DNA of 64,000 nucleotides from Hyaloperonospora brassicae (taxonomy: Eukaryota > Oomycota > Peronosporomycetes > Peronosporales > Peronosporaceae): the NCBI GenBank assembly GCA_947650285.1, contig CANTFL010001180.1, positions 124,001-188,000 of the forward strand, given 5' to 3'. Positions within the stretch are counted from its first letter, which is position 1; every line of letters begins with the position of its first letter. A program made the position numbers and the translations under genes. Below the pieces are notes generated by a model, which ran no database searches, was not told the DNA's origin, and was given only the letters and a program-made list of their open reading frames with translations. Positions 31,936 through 43,300 of this stretch are shown here, in pieces.

Positions 31936-33162
31936 ATGGCCGAGTCCCACGTGCACTGCGTCATCTTTGGTCGAGCGCACGACACTGCGTTGATCGAAGC
32001 ACTGCGCTTCGTACGTGGCTTCAGTGCTCTCTACGGCGCTGGCCTTTCGCTGCACACTCAGGTCGTTGCCACTGCTGGCGAACTCGACCAACTGCTGTCG
32101 CACGCGCTCAAGTCGACTGGCGCGCGCGTGGATGCCAGTCGCGAACGGGGTGCACTGTTTGCGCGCATTTCATTGGCCAAAAACGAGCTCCTGATCTCGG
32201 GCAAGTCGGCGCTCGTGCAGTGGCTGCAACAGGAGCTGCTCGAGCGTCGATTTTCATCCAATCGCTGCTGCGCGTCCGACCACCGCGCGGCCGCCCTACC
32301 CCTGCGGCTCTTTGTCAGTGGCGACCGCGCGCAAGTGGGCAAGTCGACCGTGTGTTTAGGGCTACTGGGGACGCTGCTGCGTCGCGGCTATGGCGCGAGC
32401 GATGTGGCGTACATCAAACCCGCAACGCAGTGCGAGAAGCCGCAGCTCGTGACGAACTTTTGCCGTCAACAGGGCATCGCGTGCTGTGAAGTAGGGCCAA
32501 TTGTGTTCTACAAGGGCTTTACGAGGAAGTTTGTGGCGGGCGCGACGGACGTGTCGTCGATGGAGCTGCTGGCGAAGGCAAAGGAGGCGATTGTCGAGGT
32601 GGGGAGAGGCAAGAAGGTCGTGGTCGTGGACGGCGTGGGGTATCCGGCAGTGGGCTCGATTTGTGGCGTCTCGAACGCTCACGTGGCGCAGACGCTGGCC
32701 TTGCCAGTGGTACTAGTGGGCAAAAAAGGTGTGGGCGACGCGGTGGACTCGTTTAATCTGAATGCGGCGTTTTTCGAGCGCCAGGGCGTCAAAGTGCTGG
32801 GCAGTATCTTCAATCGGTTGCCGGGAGATGGGTTCTATGCCTTGACGGACTGCCGGAAGTACGTGACGGCGTACTTTGAGCAGTTTCAGCCGGACAAGCA
32901 CGTCTATGGCTTTTTGCCGGAGCTGACTGACGGTGGACATAGCGCTCTAGTTGCCGAGCATGCTGACGAGGACGAGGAAGAGGCGGTCGCTGGTGTGTTC
33001 CTATCGGTGGCTGAAAATGAACTGGCCGAGAGAGTTGTTGATGCGTTTGCTCGGAGCGTTGACGTGACGAGACTGCTTGCAGACGTGCAGGCACACCAAG
33101 CAGCAGAAGGCAAGAAAGAGTCGGCGGACGTACGAGCAGCCACGTCGGAAGCTCTGAAATAG
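31936..33162 (+). CDS. Dethiobiotin-synthetase/Pta-N-like P-loop ATPase (AAA_26 type)
   Basis: The start at 31936 (ACCACATGGC) was chosen because the preceding in-frame residues are low in plausibility. The product is 408 residues. Residues about 1-105 form a small alpha/beta region. A P-loop GDRAQVGKST follows near residue 132, then AYIKPATQCEKPQLV, a Walker-B-like VVVVDGVGYPAVGS, LPVVLVGKKGVGDAVDSFNLN and GVKVLGSIFNRLPGDGFYAL. This is the fold shared by BioD and the N-terminal domain of long phosphotransacetylases. The substrate is unknown; biotin synthesis is not implied. A tail-like reading frame stays open past its TAG stop. Confidence 0.75.
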   Translation: MAESHVHCVIFGRAHDTALIEALRFVRGFSALYGAGLSLHTQVVATAGELDQLLSHALKSTGARVDASRERGALFARISLAKNELLISGKSALVQWLQQELLERRFSSNRCCASDHRAAALPLRLFVSGDRAQVGKSTVCLGLLGTLLRRGYGASDVAYIKPATQCEKPQLVTNFCRQQGIACCEVGPIVFYKGFTRKFVAGATDVSSMELLAKAKEAIVEVGRGKKVVVVDGVGYPAVGSICGVSNAHVAQTLALPVVLVGKKGVGDAVDSFNLNAAFFERQGVKVLGSIFNRLPGDGFYALTDCRKYVTAYFEQFQPDKHVYGFLPELTDGGHSALVAEHADEDEEEAVAGVFLSVAENELAERVVDAFARSVDVTRLLADVQAHQAAEGKKESADVRAATSEALK

Positions 33163-33393
33163 AAAGCGCACGCGAAGAAGTCGACGCGTGTCCGCAACAT
33201 TGAGAGCTCGACTTTGTTCGAGGCAGGAGATTTTTCGTCGGTCGATACCGTAGCGATTCCGACATCTCTTGACATTGTTGAGACTTTTTCGTCAACGGAG
33301 ACTGTGGCGCTCCCCTAGCAATGTGCTTTGAGCACTTCATCATCGACAGAGATGGTCGCTCTTCCGTCCTCGATCGGCGCTGTTACCATATGA
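33163..33393 (+). other. In-frame open tail beyond the stop, with three peptide repeats
   Basis: In the same frame as the upstream gene, 51 codons remain open after TAG 33160-33162 until TAG 33316-33318, then 24 more until TGA 33391. Three matching segments fall in this frame: FSSVDTVAIP (33232-33261), FSSTETVALP (33286-33315) and SSSTEMVALP (33337-33366). It looks like an eroded or conditionally read C-terminal tail. Confidence 0.5.
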
Positions 33394-34780
33394 ATGCACG
33401 AGAAAGCATGGCGGATCCGTGGGGTGTAAGAGAGACAAGACAAGGTCGAATGGTCGCGCTACCTGCAGCCAGGGCGCTGGATTTATGTATACGTGTCAAA
33501 ATAATGGTGCCAGGAGCTGTATGTTCAAGTGAATGCCAGTGAAGAAGGGAGACTCGTCACCCCGCACCCACCTCCGTGACTTGCACTCTTACGTACTTCG
33601 GACCTGAGGACGCAAGCTCATGTGTGACAAGCAACTCGCAACACCATTCTTCTGGTACGCGAGCATCCGCACCTACAGCCACCATTGCGGCATCAATCAA
33701 TCTCGGTTTCCGTCAGTTGAAGCAGGCCCCGCGATGAGATGACGTCATTGGCAAGTTGTGGTGCAGCACTATACGCACGGTGTCTTGTATGGGATGGTCA
33801 CCAAGGTGTGTCGGCATTTCGTATCGAGCGTACTCATGAGCCAAGCGACACATGGTTCTGCTGCTGCACATGGACAAGCAGACGTACTCGATGTTGTACA
33901 GCTCATCCACCCTCTTTGTGGTGCTACCGTCACCGACATGTGCTCTACTCGCTTGAGATTTAGACAATTATTACGTTGCAAGAGCTGTATTCTGCAAGCA
34001 ACGTGAGAATCAGAGAGGTGAGCAGGCACTGGAAGGTCTGCAACCTAGCCAAGACCCAGCCCAGTGATGGCTTGCCGATCCCCATTTGCTGCTGTCGAGC
34101 TGAGCGTAAGCGTAGCGTGAAGTAAGGCTGGCGTGTGAGGCTATACGAGTACTCGTTTAGCTGGCAGTATGCGCGGAAATGACTGGCTGACAGTCCAGTC
34201 GGTATAAGGCTTCATGGCTGCAAGTCCCTGGCGGTCGCTGTTCAGCTTCGATGCTGCAAGTCGCTCTTGGAGCCATCCAGCACGGCCAAGCAGCACACTC
34301 TCCAGGTTATTCTGACCGCTGTGATAGATAGAAATGGCGGTGAGCTGAGAAGCAGGCTGCCGCCCAGCATGAACGTATCCCAGGCACCACACCATCGAGT
34401 ATCTCGTGAGCATTACAAACACTGGCCACGATTGAAGCAGCAGTCATCAGCGATATACTTGGGGTATCATCGACTTTGACGCAACCAACAAGGCGATGCA
34501 TCACATCGAAAGCGTGGGAGGTTGGGTTGCACTTGACCAGCGTGTGCTTGCTTCCTACCAAGCCAACAGAGACCTTATGACACCCATAATCAACTCTTGC
34601 AGCAAACGACCATGTCACGTGCGATTCAAGGGATGGTTATACAAGTCAAGTGCAAGTTCTATCGATCTATTGATCCCATGTGGTAGCGCGACGACATCCG
34701 ATGTCAACCCTCTTCTTCGCTCAACGTGCTGGCCCTCGTGACAAACTATCGTGTCGACGGGCAAGAGGTGGTGGTCGGTC
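33394..34780. other. Gene-poor interval
   Basis: About 1.4 kb with no ORF that I can support on either strand and no clear repeat. Confidence 0.4.
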
Positions 34781-35341
34781 TTAGCTTGCCATGCGCGACA
34801 GAAAAGCTGACCACCCGATGTTCACCACATTGATGAACAACACTCGGTAGTGCAAGGGCACGAACCCAAACGTGCCGACGTGGACGAGCGGCCACACGGC
34901 CCAGTTTGCAGCAAGCGTCGGTCGGAGCTTGGCTGATGCGTGCTCCATTGTGTCGTGCAAGGACTTGCCGTCCGATAAACCAGCATACGTGAAGAACGAC
35001 AGCGTGACTGGTGGGGTGACAATCAGTTGGTCAGCGGCGATTTTCTTGACGATTGCAGTCGCAGTGTTGCCCCGGACAACTTTCTCGAGCAGGTTGTACC
35101 ATGCGTGGTTGAACGGAGCAAAGAAGAGGCCGCCCCAGACCATCATCCGTGCCGTGCGTTTCAGTCCGAAAGAGTCGTCATCGGTCTCGGCGTCGTGGCT
35201 CTCGCCCTCGGACGGTTTGGCATCCTCCATCTGTTGCGCAAGGCGGTCGCCCACGCCAAAGAGAATGGCCGACGTGACACCTTTGGTCAGCAGCGGCGAG
35301 TGCTGTAGCCATCGATCGTACTTGATTCGGAAGCCACGCAT
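34781..35341 (-). CDS. Mpv17/PMP22 family membrane protein
   Basis: This single exon encodes 186 residues. Family features are in order: WLQHSPLLTKGVTSAILFGVGDRLAQQ at the N-terminus, a hydrophilic insert of about 25 residues rich in Asp and Glu, the hallmark block RTARMMVWGGLFFAPFNHAWYNLLEK, the QLIVTPP element, and the C-terminal WAVWPLVHVGTFGFVPLHYRVLFINVVNIGWSAFLS. Four membrane segments are expected. The family resides in mitochondrial inner or peroxisomal membranes and forms channels. The C-terminus is full length. Confidence 0.93.
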   Translation of the reverse strand: MRGFRIKYDRWLQHSPLLTKGVTSAILFGVGDRLAQQMEDAKPSEGESHDAETDDDSFGLKRTARMMVWGGLFFAPFNHAWYNLLEKVVRGNTATAIVKKIAADQLIVTPPVTLSFFTYAGLSDGKSLHDTMEHASAKLRPTLAANWAVWPLVHVGTFGFVPLHYRVLFINVVNIGWSAFLSRMAS

Positions 35342-37330
35342 GGCTGATTGAGTATGATTTACTGCGGAGACTGCAGCGGGGATTGAAGAGTGAGCTTCTT
35401 GGGCAGCGGTGATCCGTGCGCTGGCGCGGCCTGCAGCTCTTTTCTGTTGTCGGTATCAACGACAGTCGTGAGCAATCGACGGTGCGGCCATTGGGGATAT
35501 GCGACGCTCGTGGATGCGATGGTACGGGCTTTTGTAGGGTTCCAATCCTACAAGTTTGGAATTCCTACATGGACGTACTGTTCAGTCGGTCGTTGCTCCG
35601 AGGGAATCGATCAGCCAAGAAAGGCGTTGTGGTATGGAAACTCCCTGTACTTGGTGCTCCATTTGCGGCTGTTCTACGATGGTGCTCGAATGGATTCCAA
35701 GCAAGTGGTGGTGCAGTGTTCCAAGATGCTGCTGAATATTTGCTACCACATTCGTTCGGTCTCGCCACGTCATTGCCTCATCGATAATGAGTTTTTCTCA
35801 GGGTTCGCTCGGGTGATGACGCCTCATGCCGCACACATGTGGAGCTCCAGCCAGGAACAATGCAACTGAGACAACGACTACAAACTGCTTCGGATACGAC
35901 ATGGAAATGCGTCCGACAGTGACACTGCCACCTTGTTGCAGGTCAGCTCGTCCGCGACTGACTATACACATGTCCGAGTGAAAAAAACCGGTTCTGCGTG
36001 CAGGCACGTGTATAGTCTCGTTTCTAGGCACCCCACTTACGTGTATATTTCGATCGCAAAAGAGCATTTGCTAAAAAGCAGAAGCAGCGCTCGAAGCTCG
36101 CGGTGACGCCCATTTCTATTCTGAGCGGATACGAAACACATTGGAAACGACAGACGTACCCTAAAACAGTACTTTCCTGAACCGTGCTCGGGCGATGAAC
36201 GATGGACGAGGGAAAGTCGCTAACCCCAAGGAAAAACGATAGTGCCCACCTCTTCTACTACTAGCAAGACGACAAACTTGAGGGTTTAGGTTATGCAACA
36301 AGGTCAACAATGGGCCATCTCGTGAGCACCAACTTGATGTCCATATAGCGGACTGCACATAGAGATCGATAACAAGGCGGTTGGTGAACGGCAGTGCATA
36401 CACATACGCGTACTGAACGTTATCTTTGCTGGTAGAACGAAAGGTATCGTGGAACAATAGTACCATAGACGTCTGTCATCTGCTCATCGCACCTCTGTCT
36501 CAACTCTGCAAAGATACCGCTACTAGTTGACTCATGCAATACAAAATGCAGCGTCAAAGTCTGTCGACGCAAAGTGTCGCATCGCGTCATTATACGCAGC
36601 TCTCTGATCGGACGAGTGCCTCGTTATAATATACTGCACGTGTTGGATGCAATATTGTTCCGAATCGTCTCTTGAAGACTCTTCCTTGAGCCGCCTGTCG
36701 ATTGATGCACTGACACCACATCGTAAAAGTGTGCAGGACATACGTCACAGTGGTATGTCCTGCGCGCACAGGAATCGCCGTGACGTACCGTCATGTAAAC
36801 TCGTGCAGTCATCATTCGGAGCATGTTCTGCTGTATTGTTCCTTCTTGGCACATATGGGATTTTGGTTGCAGGTCCTCGCAGAGCGAGTGTTTGTTTGCA
36901 AAGCAATTGCGAAGGAAGGAATATTGTCCACGCTAGTCCAAGACGTGCATCTAGTTGCAACCAGCAGACTTTGCGATCGGCAACTGCATGACGGGACCAT
37001 CACGCAAATCATCGATTTGTATCACACTTTCCATGACTTGGTACATATTCGAGATACCAAAGAGACGCCTGACAGGTCGCATTGGGTATCGTCGTCAAGT
37101 GGATGGAAAACACGCCCGACAAGACCACGATACAATGGGGTGTATCATACATCGCATTCGGGTGGTACTTCGCTTACCAATGCGCGTCAATCCGCCGTCT
37201 TGTGGCCAATAAATAGGAAAAGCCACGCGGGTCTCACTTGCTGCACACCCTACTGTACATTGAACGAGCCAGCGAGAGTACGTGTCGACAACTGCTTGAT
37301 CGCCTCGCAGAGTAGTCCCTTTCGTGGCAC
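35342..37330. other. Gene-poor interval
   Basis: About 2 kb between Mpv17 and the VPS13-like stop. Only short unsupported ORFs are present; no RNA gene or transposon domain is seen. Confidence 0.4.
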
Positions 37331-40300
37331 TCACTGGACAGCACATTGGTCCGAACCGAACACGTGGTCCGAGGTCTCAGGCTCAGGTCGAAGTCGGCGC
37401 GCTTCGGCAAGCAGTAATTTGGCTCGTCGTCGTCGACGCCACCAAAGCTGCAACAACACCACAGCCTTGAGATCAATGCGCTCCTGTTCTTCCAGTGGCA
37501 CGGAGCCTGGACCGTAGACAGTCAGCAACCCCACTCCACCTGCATCAAACACGCGCGGCTTGCGCACAATCACTTTTGTCATTGTGCGCTCTTCGGCAGC
37601 GTCAAAAGAGTCCACTTCTTCGATCACAGCGCGTTGGAATGCAATCAAATCCTCGTCGAAGGCCTTGCGTCGACTCTCTGGTACGAACGGTGTCAGCACA
37701 GCACCCACAATGCCTGTCGCCCCCGCAACAATCTCGTAGCTGGCACTAATCGTGTTCATCGCTAGCGACCGGACGCCCAAGTACGCACCACTGATGAGCT
37801 CCAGAGGGCTGCCGGATGCTAAGCCACGCGCAGGTAAACGGATCAGCTCCACAATGCCATGACCCAACCGGTAGACGATGCGAAACGGGTTCGCGTACAC
37901 GGACACCGTGTGTAGGCCACGGAGGACTAGAATAACAGCTTGTTGGGAGTACCGTCGCGTTACCTTCTCAATCACACTTGCCTGCGGTTCGTACAAATGT
38001 GTGAACGACAGCTTTGTCAGGTACAAGCGAAAGTCCTTCACATTCGACTCGGGAAGATACACTGCTAACCGTCGACCAGATGGGCCCAGGGTCTTGATAT
38101 ACCGACCGCCATTCAGCTCCATGGTAAACTTGATCCGGATGGCTTCGATCACCAGCTCTTCGATATACACACCACTGGCCTCTGCACCTGAAACGCTTAC
38201 AGTCGTGCCACCTCCAACGGCACTTCGCTCATCTGACTCTGCAATAAGAGCACTACTGGATCCACCAGCATAGTCGAGTTGCGTGTTCACAATCTCGTCG
38301 AATACATGTTGACGCGTGAGTCCCTCCAAACCTTGGAAGACGCTTATGAGATTCACGACAAACTTCTCGTCCGTGGAAACCTCCAGTTCTTGCATGATGA
38401 GCTCAATCAGCTCGTAATGAGTAAACTCGCCGGCGTGGCAACTCGAATTCCACAACATGTGAAACTGGATGACGCTCGAGCTATTTGTGTCCAGCTCCTC
38501 GAAAATGCCGCGGTAGCGGTAGTTCATGAAACTGCGCCAGCGGTCGCGTAGCCGCACTGACACACCTTCTTTGACGCGGTGCACCTTGGGGCCAAGCACA
38601 ACTTCTTGCTCCATTTGGTTGTCCATTTGCACATTGCCAAGCGAGAAGACGACTTCGCTACTGCCACCTGCACAGGAGTACAACAGCCCGAGGCGTTGCA
38701 TGGAAAGATACGCCACTTCGACCATGCTCGAATTAGCGTTGTGGAGGAAGGACAAGCCAATGCTAGGAATGATTGCGCTTATGTTGTAGATGCACACTGA
38801 CTGTATGTGCTCACGTATCGACGTGCGGAACTTCAGCGCCACCAGCACATCTCCTATAAGATTGCCAGTCTCAGGATCTCGCATCTCCCACCAATGCCCC
38901 TCTGTTCGCCCGAGCGATCGACGCGCCTGTTCTGATGTGCTATGAGACGGAGCAATCGATTGTTTGGCACCGACACCCATCCGTGTCCAAGCTTTCTTTG
39001 GGATCCTGATCTCGGTACACGCAGCTGCACTGTGCTCTCGCTCCATTTTGTAACGGTCATCCGTGTCGAACTGCCTCGATGAGGCATACGACTCGCTCAC
39101 CCGTTCAATATCACTTAACTGCAGTCCTCCATCTCCATACGAGAGATCGCTCTCCTTGCGGTAGAACTGTTGATTCCGTGGCAGCGACATCATACTTCCC
39201 GAGACATTGCCGGACAAGGAATGACGACGTCGAACGGGAAAAGTCGCGGGTGTGCGCATCACCTCAAACGATGTCGAGACGTCTTCACTTCTCGGGCTTT
39301 CCGATTCAGCTAGCTCCGTAGCATCAGGCACAGGCTGCGCAGGACTATTTCCAGCTCGATTTGCGTAGTTGCCGCTAAAGTAGCTATCATCATCGATGCC
39401 AACAGAAGACGCATGGCGCATAAAGGCGTCTTCTTGGTAGGCTTGATTTTCGTAGAAGCTTAGCGTGAGTTTCTTCGGACGGGAATCACAAGCGAACTCA
39501 ATGTCGGAATCGAAGCGATATACACGTGCAGTCTTAAGTGTCTTGGACTCCGTTGCTTGTCCCTGCAACATACACACGCATGTCATCACATTGAACGATG
39601 CCTAGCTCCAAACAATGTACAAAGACTTACCGCGTGGTTGTCAGTTTCCGCAACAAATTCCGCAGTCGAATCTGATCTCAGAGAAAACTCGTCGCGCATA
39701 CGCGCGGCAATAATCTTCACTTCCAAAATATAGCTTGGCGGTTTACCTGGGTTGTAGTCGCGGAATACCAGCACGCGTGAAGCACGATCTACCACAATAT
39801 CACCCGACACAATCTTCGACTTGCTTCCGAACATCCGGTAACGCAACGTGTCAATGTTCCGCTCCCGGTCTAAATTCGCAAAATCGTACACGCCATATCT
39901 TCGGGACACCATCTCGTGTCGACCTACTACACTTCCAGTCCGGCATGCAACTCGCCTACGGTACCACAACACATCAGTTACGCGCACCTTGGTAGCAATC
40001 AACGGAATAAATCGAAACGATTCAAGTTGAACACTTACCACGGTCCATCCGGCTTCACCCAAGCAAAAGGAATATACTCCTTACTCCGAATCGCAACGGT
40101 TTCATCAGAGCAATGCACCTGGCTCACAAACACGTCCGAGCTGGACTCGTTGCGAATCATATACATCGGAGGATCATCTCGTAGCAGCGTGACAACGATA
40201 CTTGGGCCCACGTTACTGATCCGGACTTTTACGCGATGCATTTCTGAGATGCTGCGTCGGAAGCTTTCGTACCCTTCCTCGGTGCCGCTACCATCTTTCC

Positions 40301-43300
40301 AAGTGTTCATCACCGACCCTTTTAGCTTCAGAGAAAACTCGTTCTCTTCGTCGACCGCAAAAGGTCCGCTCCATTCTGCTCCGTGATGATCCATTCGCAG
40401 GTAAACTCGTCGGTTCATCAAGCTCGTCGCGGCATCGAAATCAAAATAATGTGTAGGCGGCAGTCCGTGTATCGGCATGGCAGGCAGCTCCACCGCCCGG
40501 TCAGCTGTTTTCGTGTACTGTGAGATCTTGAATGCTACAGAAGTCTTGTTTACAAACACAAAGTGGGACGTGACAATCACTTGAGTCGTGCGATGAAACT
40601 GGCCCAACGGTCGCTGGATCATTATGCCCAGCTCGTTGCGAGTTCTCGGACCTAGCTTGCTTCCGAACTTTATACTAATTGGTTCTTGGATGCCTACCAC
40701 CGTAGAGTGGATTTTGTCCGACCATCGAGAGATTTCGGCGTCGATGATAGTGCCGATCTCAAACGTCTGAGCCGGACAGTCCATTAGTCGTGGCACAGGA
40801 CGCTGGGAAACGAGCTGGGGCACAACCAAGTTCGGCGCCTCCGGATCGTCCGCACAACGGAACAACAGTGTTTGCACGTGTGATTGGTTGTACACCCACA
40901 GTGAACAGAATAGCACAATACGGGGACTTCCATCATCGGCAGCTGTGTAGTCAATGCGAGTCACGACCTTTTTTGACGAGACGTCGCAGTCCTTAAACGC
41001 GATACCAGGACCTTGGGGGGACGGAAGAAATTCTACAATCGGATCCCAGGCACCAATGGCACCCAGCATAGCCTTGATCGACTTGTCCATCCCCTCCCGG
41101 TAAATGCAGTCACTCAAGTTGATCGGACGACTCCAAATTGAATCCATCTCAGGCAGTCGCAGTATCAGTTGCGCATCAAGCTGGAAATCGTGAATAGGGA
41201 CTTCTTCACCGGGTGAAAGTGTGCCGGACCGAATCACTTTTCTCGATTGCCCACCCGCGACGATCTTGTACTGGACTCGAATCGGAAGGGTGTTCTCAAA
41301 CATAAGGCACGAGTACAAGCATATCTGATACTTCGTCGCATATGTTGGCAACTCTCCGTCCAAATTTATGTTTCCACGACCGACCGTTACATGATGCTCT
41401 TCTCGGTACACCTTGCGCATGTGTGACGTAATTTTCACATACAAGCAATAGCCCAAGCCTTCAGCATCTTCAGCTTCCAATGATAGAATTGTGGACCCTG
41501 CTGTCAGCTTGTTCAAGTCCGCGACGACCGTCGGCTTACACCCATCGACCTTCACGACAACTGAATCCTTCTCATCGCCGAACATTGCGCTTATTGGAAC
41601 GGACGTCTTATTGTTAGTCGTCAACGTCATCAGTTTGCTTGTTCTTGGCAGAGAACCATTCTACAAAATCAAAACGATGAGTCAGTCACACACCGAGCCA
41701 GTGACATATGTAAGCATAGTCATCAGCTAATCATACCTCGCCAAAGGCCAGTCGTGTACGACAAGTCCACAGTTCCATGTCAATGCTGGTGTCTAGTCAA
41801 CAAAAAGTCGGCGCACGTGCACATGTCAGCATACTCAATGATACCAAACTGGCAGTCTTTGTGATACGAACCATTCCTCAACTGCACAGGCGAGCTAAGA
41901 AGCAACACTCGTCGGGATTCGTCTCTCTGTGCGACCTTGACCTCAGCCAGCACCTGGTCGCCCTGAATGAGAAACTTGCCAGCACGACGTAACGGGCACA
42001 TCAAACTCATTCGCGATGACCCGATCAAAACTTCCAACGCTAACGGCGGGATGTAGCTACCACGCAAGCCGTCAGATAGCATGACGTGGTCCTTGCACTG
42101 TTTCTGGCAATCAGCCGTGTTCGCGGTAACGATCTTAAGGGGGTCGAAAATCAGAAATTGACCGTCTTTGACCTGCTGGGGCTCGTTCATTCTGGCGGGG
42201 ATAACGGGAGTATCCATGTTTGGTGCAAAATGCAGGCCAACGAAAATCTCGCCGGTCGTATTGCCCCGTAGATCATGAAGCCGGTACCATCGGTTTAGCT
42301 TCATTCGATTATGATCAAGTGACGCCATGACATTGCCAGCCAAGTTAATCTCTGTCGATCCAATCGAAACCCATCTAGCTCGCTGAGAGGAACCCGTGCT
42401 GTCTCCACGAGTAATATACTTGCGAGACGATGATGATGTCGGTGCCTGCGATGGTGACGGGTCGACGAAATCGTCGTCATCGTCTTCTGCTTCAACTTCT
42501 ACGTACTTATTTGTGATGTGGTCAAAGACGTAGTTGCGCTTACCTTCGTCAATCGCAAGCACATCAATCCTCAAAATAGGGGTGACACCCGACTGAGCTC
42601 CACCGTAGGGGAGGGTGAACTCGTGACGGAAGCTATCGACAGCTTGCACTTCTCGCGGGTGCCACCAAGGCAACAATACCACTGACACGCGAACATTGTG
42701 GAAGCGCGAGTAACCTGGAAATGACCATCCATCTCTGACGTCAACATGAAGTGTTCCTGCGTGCGACGTATTCAGATTGGCAAGTCGGATCGGGACACCG
42801 AGATTGTTCAGCACACACACACGTCCATTCTCCTTTTTCGCTTCCCCATCAGCAGCCACAGCGGCAAGTGTCCGCTTTTCCACAATAAAGTCCTGCTTGC
42901 GACGGTTTTTAGCGATACTAGAGAGCAATCGAATAAGCGAGTCAGTGCAGTTCACGTTCAGTCGTTGCAGCGCGGTCAGCTCCATAGTCGTTCCATCTGC
43001 ACCGCTACAACTTCGTGCCTTTGCGTACGCTCGCCAAGGTTCAACGAAGGGCTCCCAGTCTGCCAAAGATGTGTTGTAGTATCGCGCAGATACTTCAACA
43101 CTAGCGTCCACGACGTAATCTGTCGTAAACTCGGTTCGCGTCACGCATTGCATCTTCATGTCACTCACGGAGAAATTCATCACTGGGATGTACGTGTCCA
43201 GCGAAACCACGGACAAGCTCCTCTTAATTACTTCAAACACTACAGAATGCACTGTGATGGATATACGGTCGTGGATCCTTCCCATTCGCAATCGAGTCCG

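Noticed and set aside
33228..33320. Direct repeats considered as a regulatory terminator
   Set aside because: The similarity follows codons in one frame rather than pairing, so an eroded coding tail explains it better.
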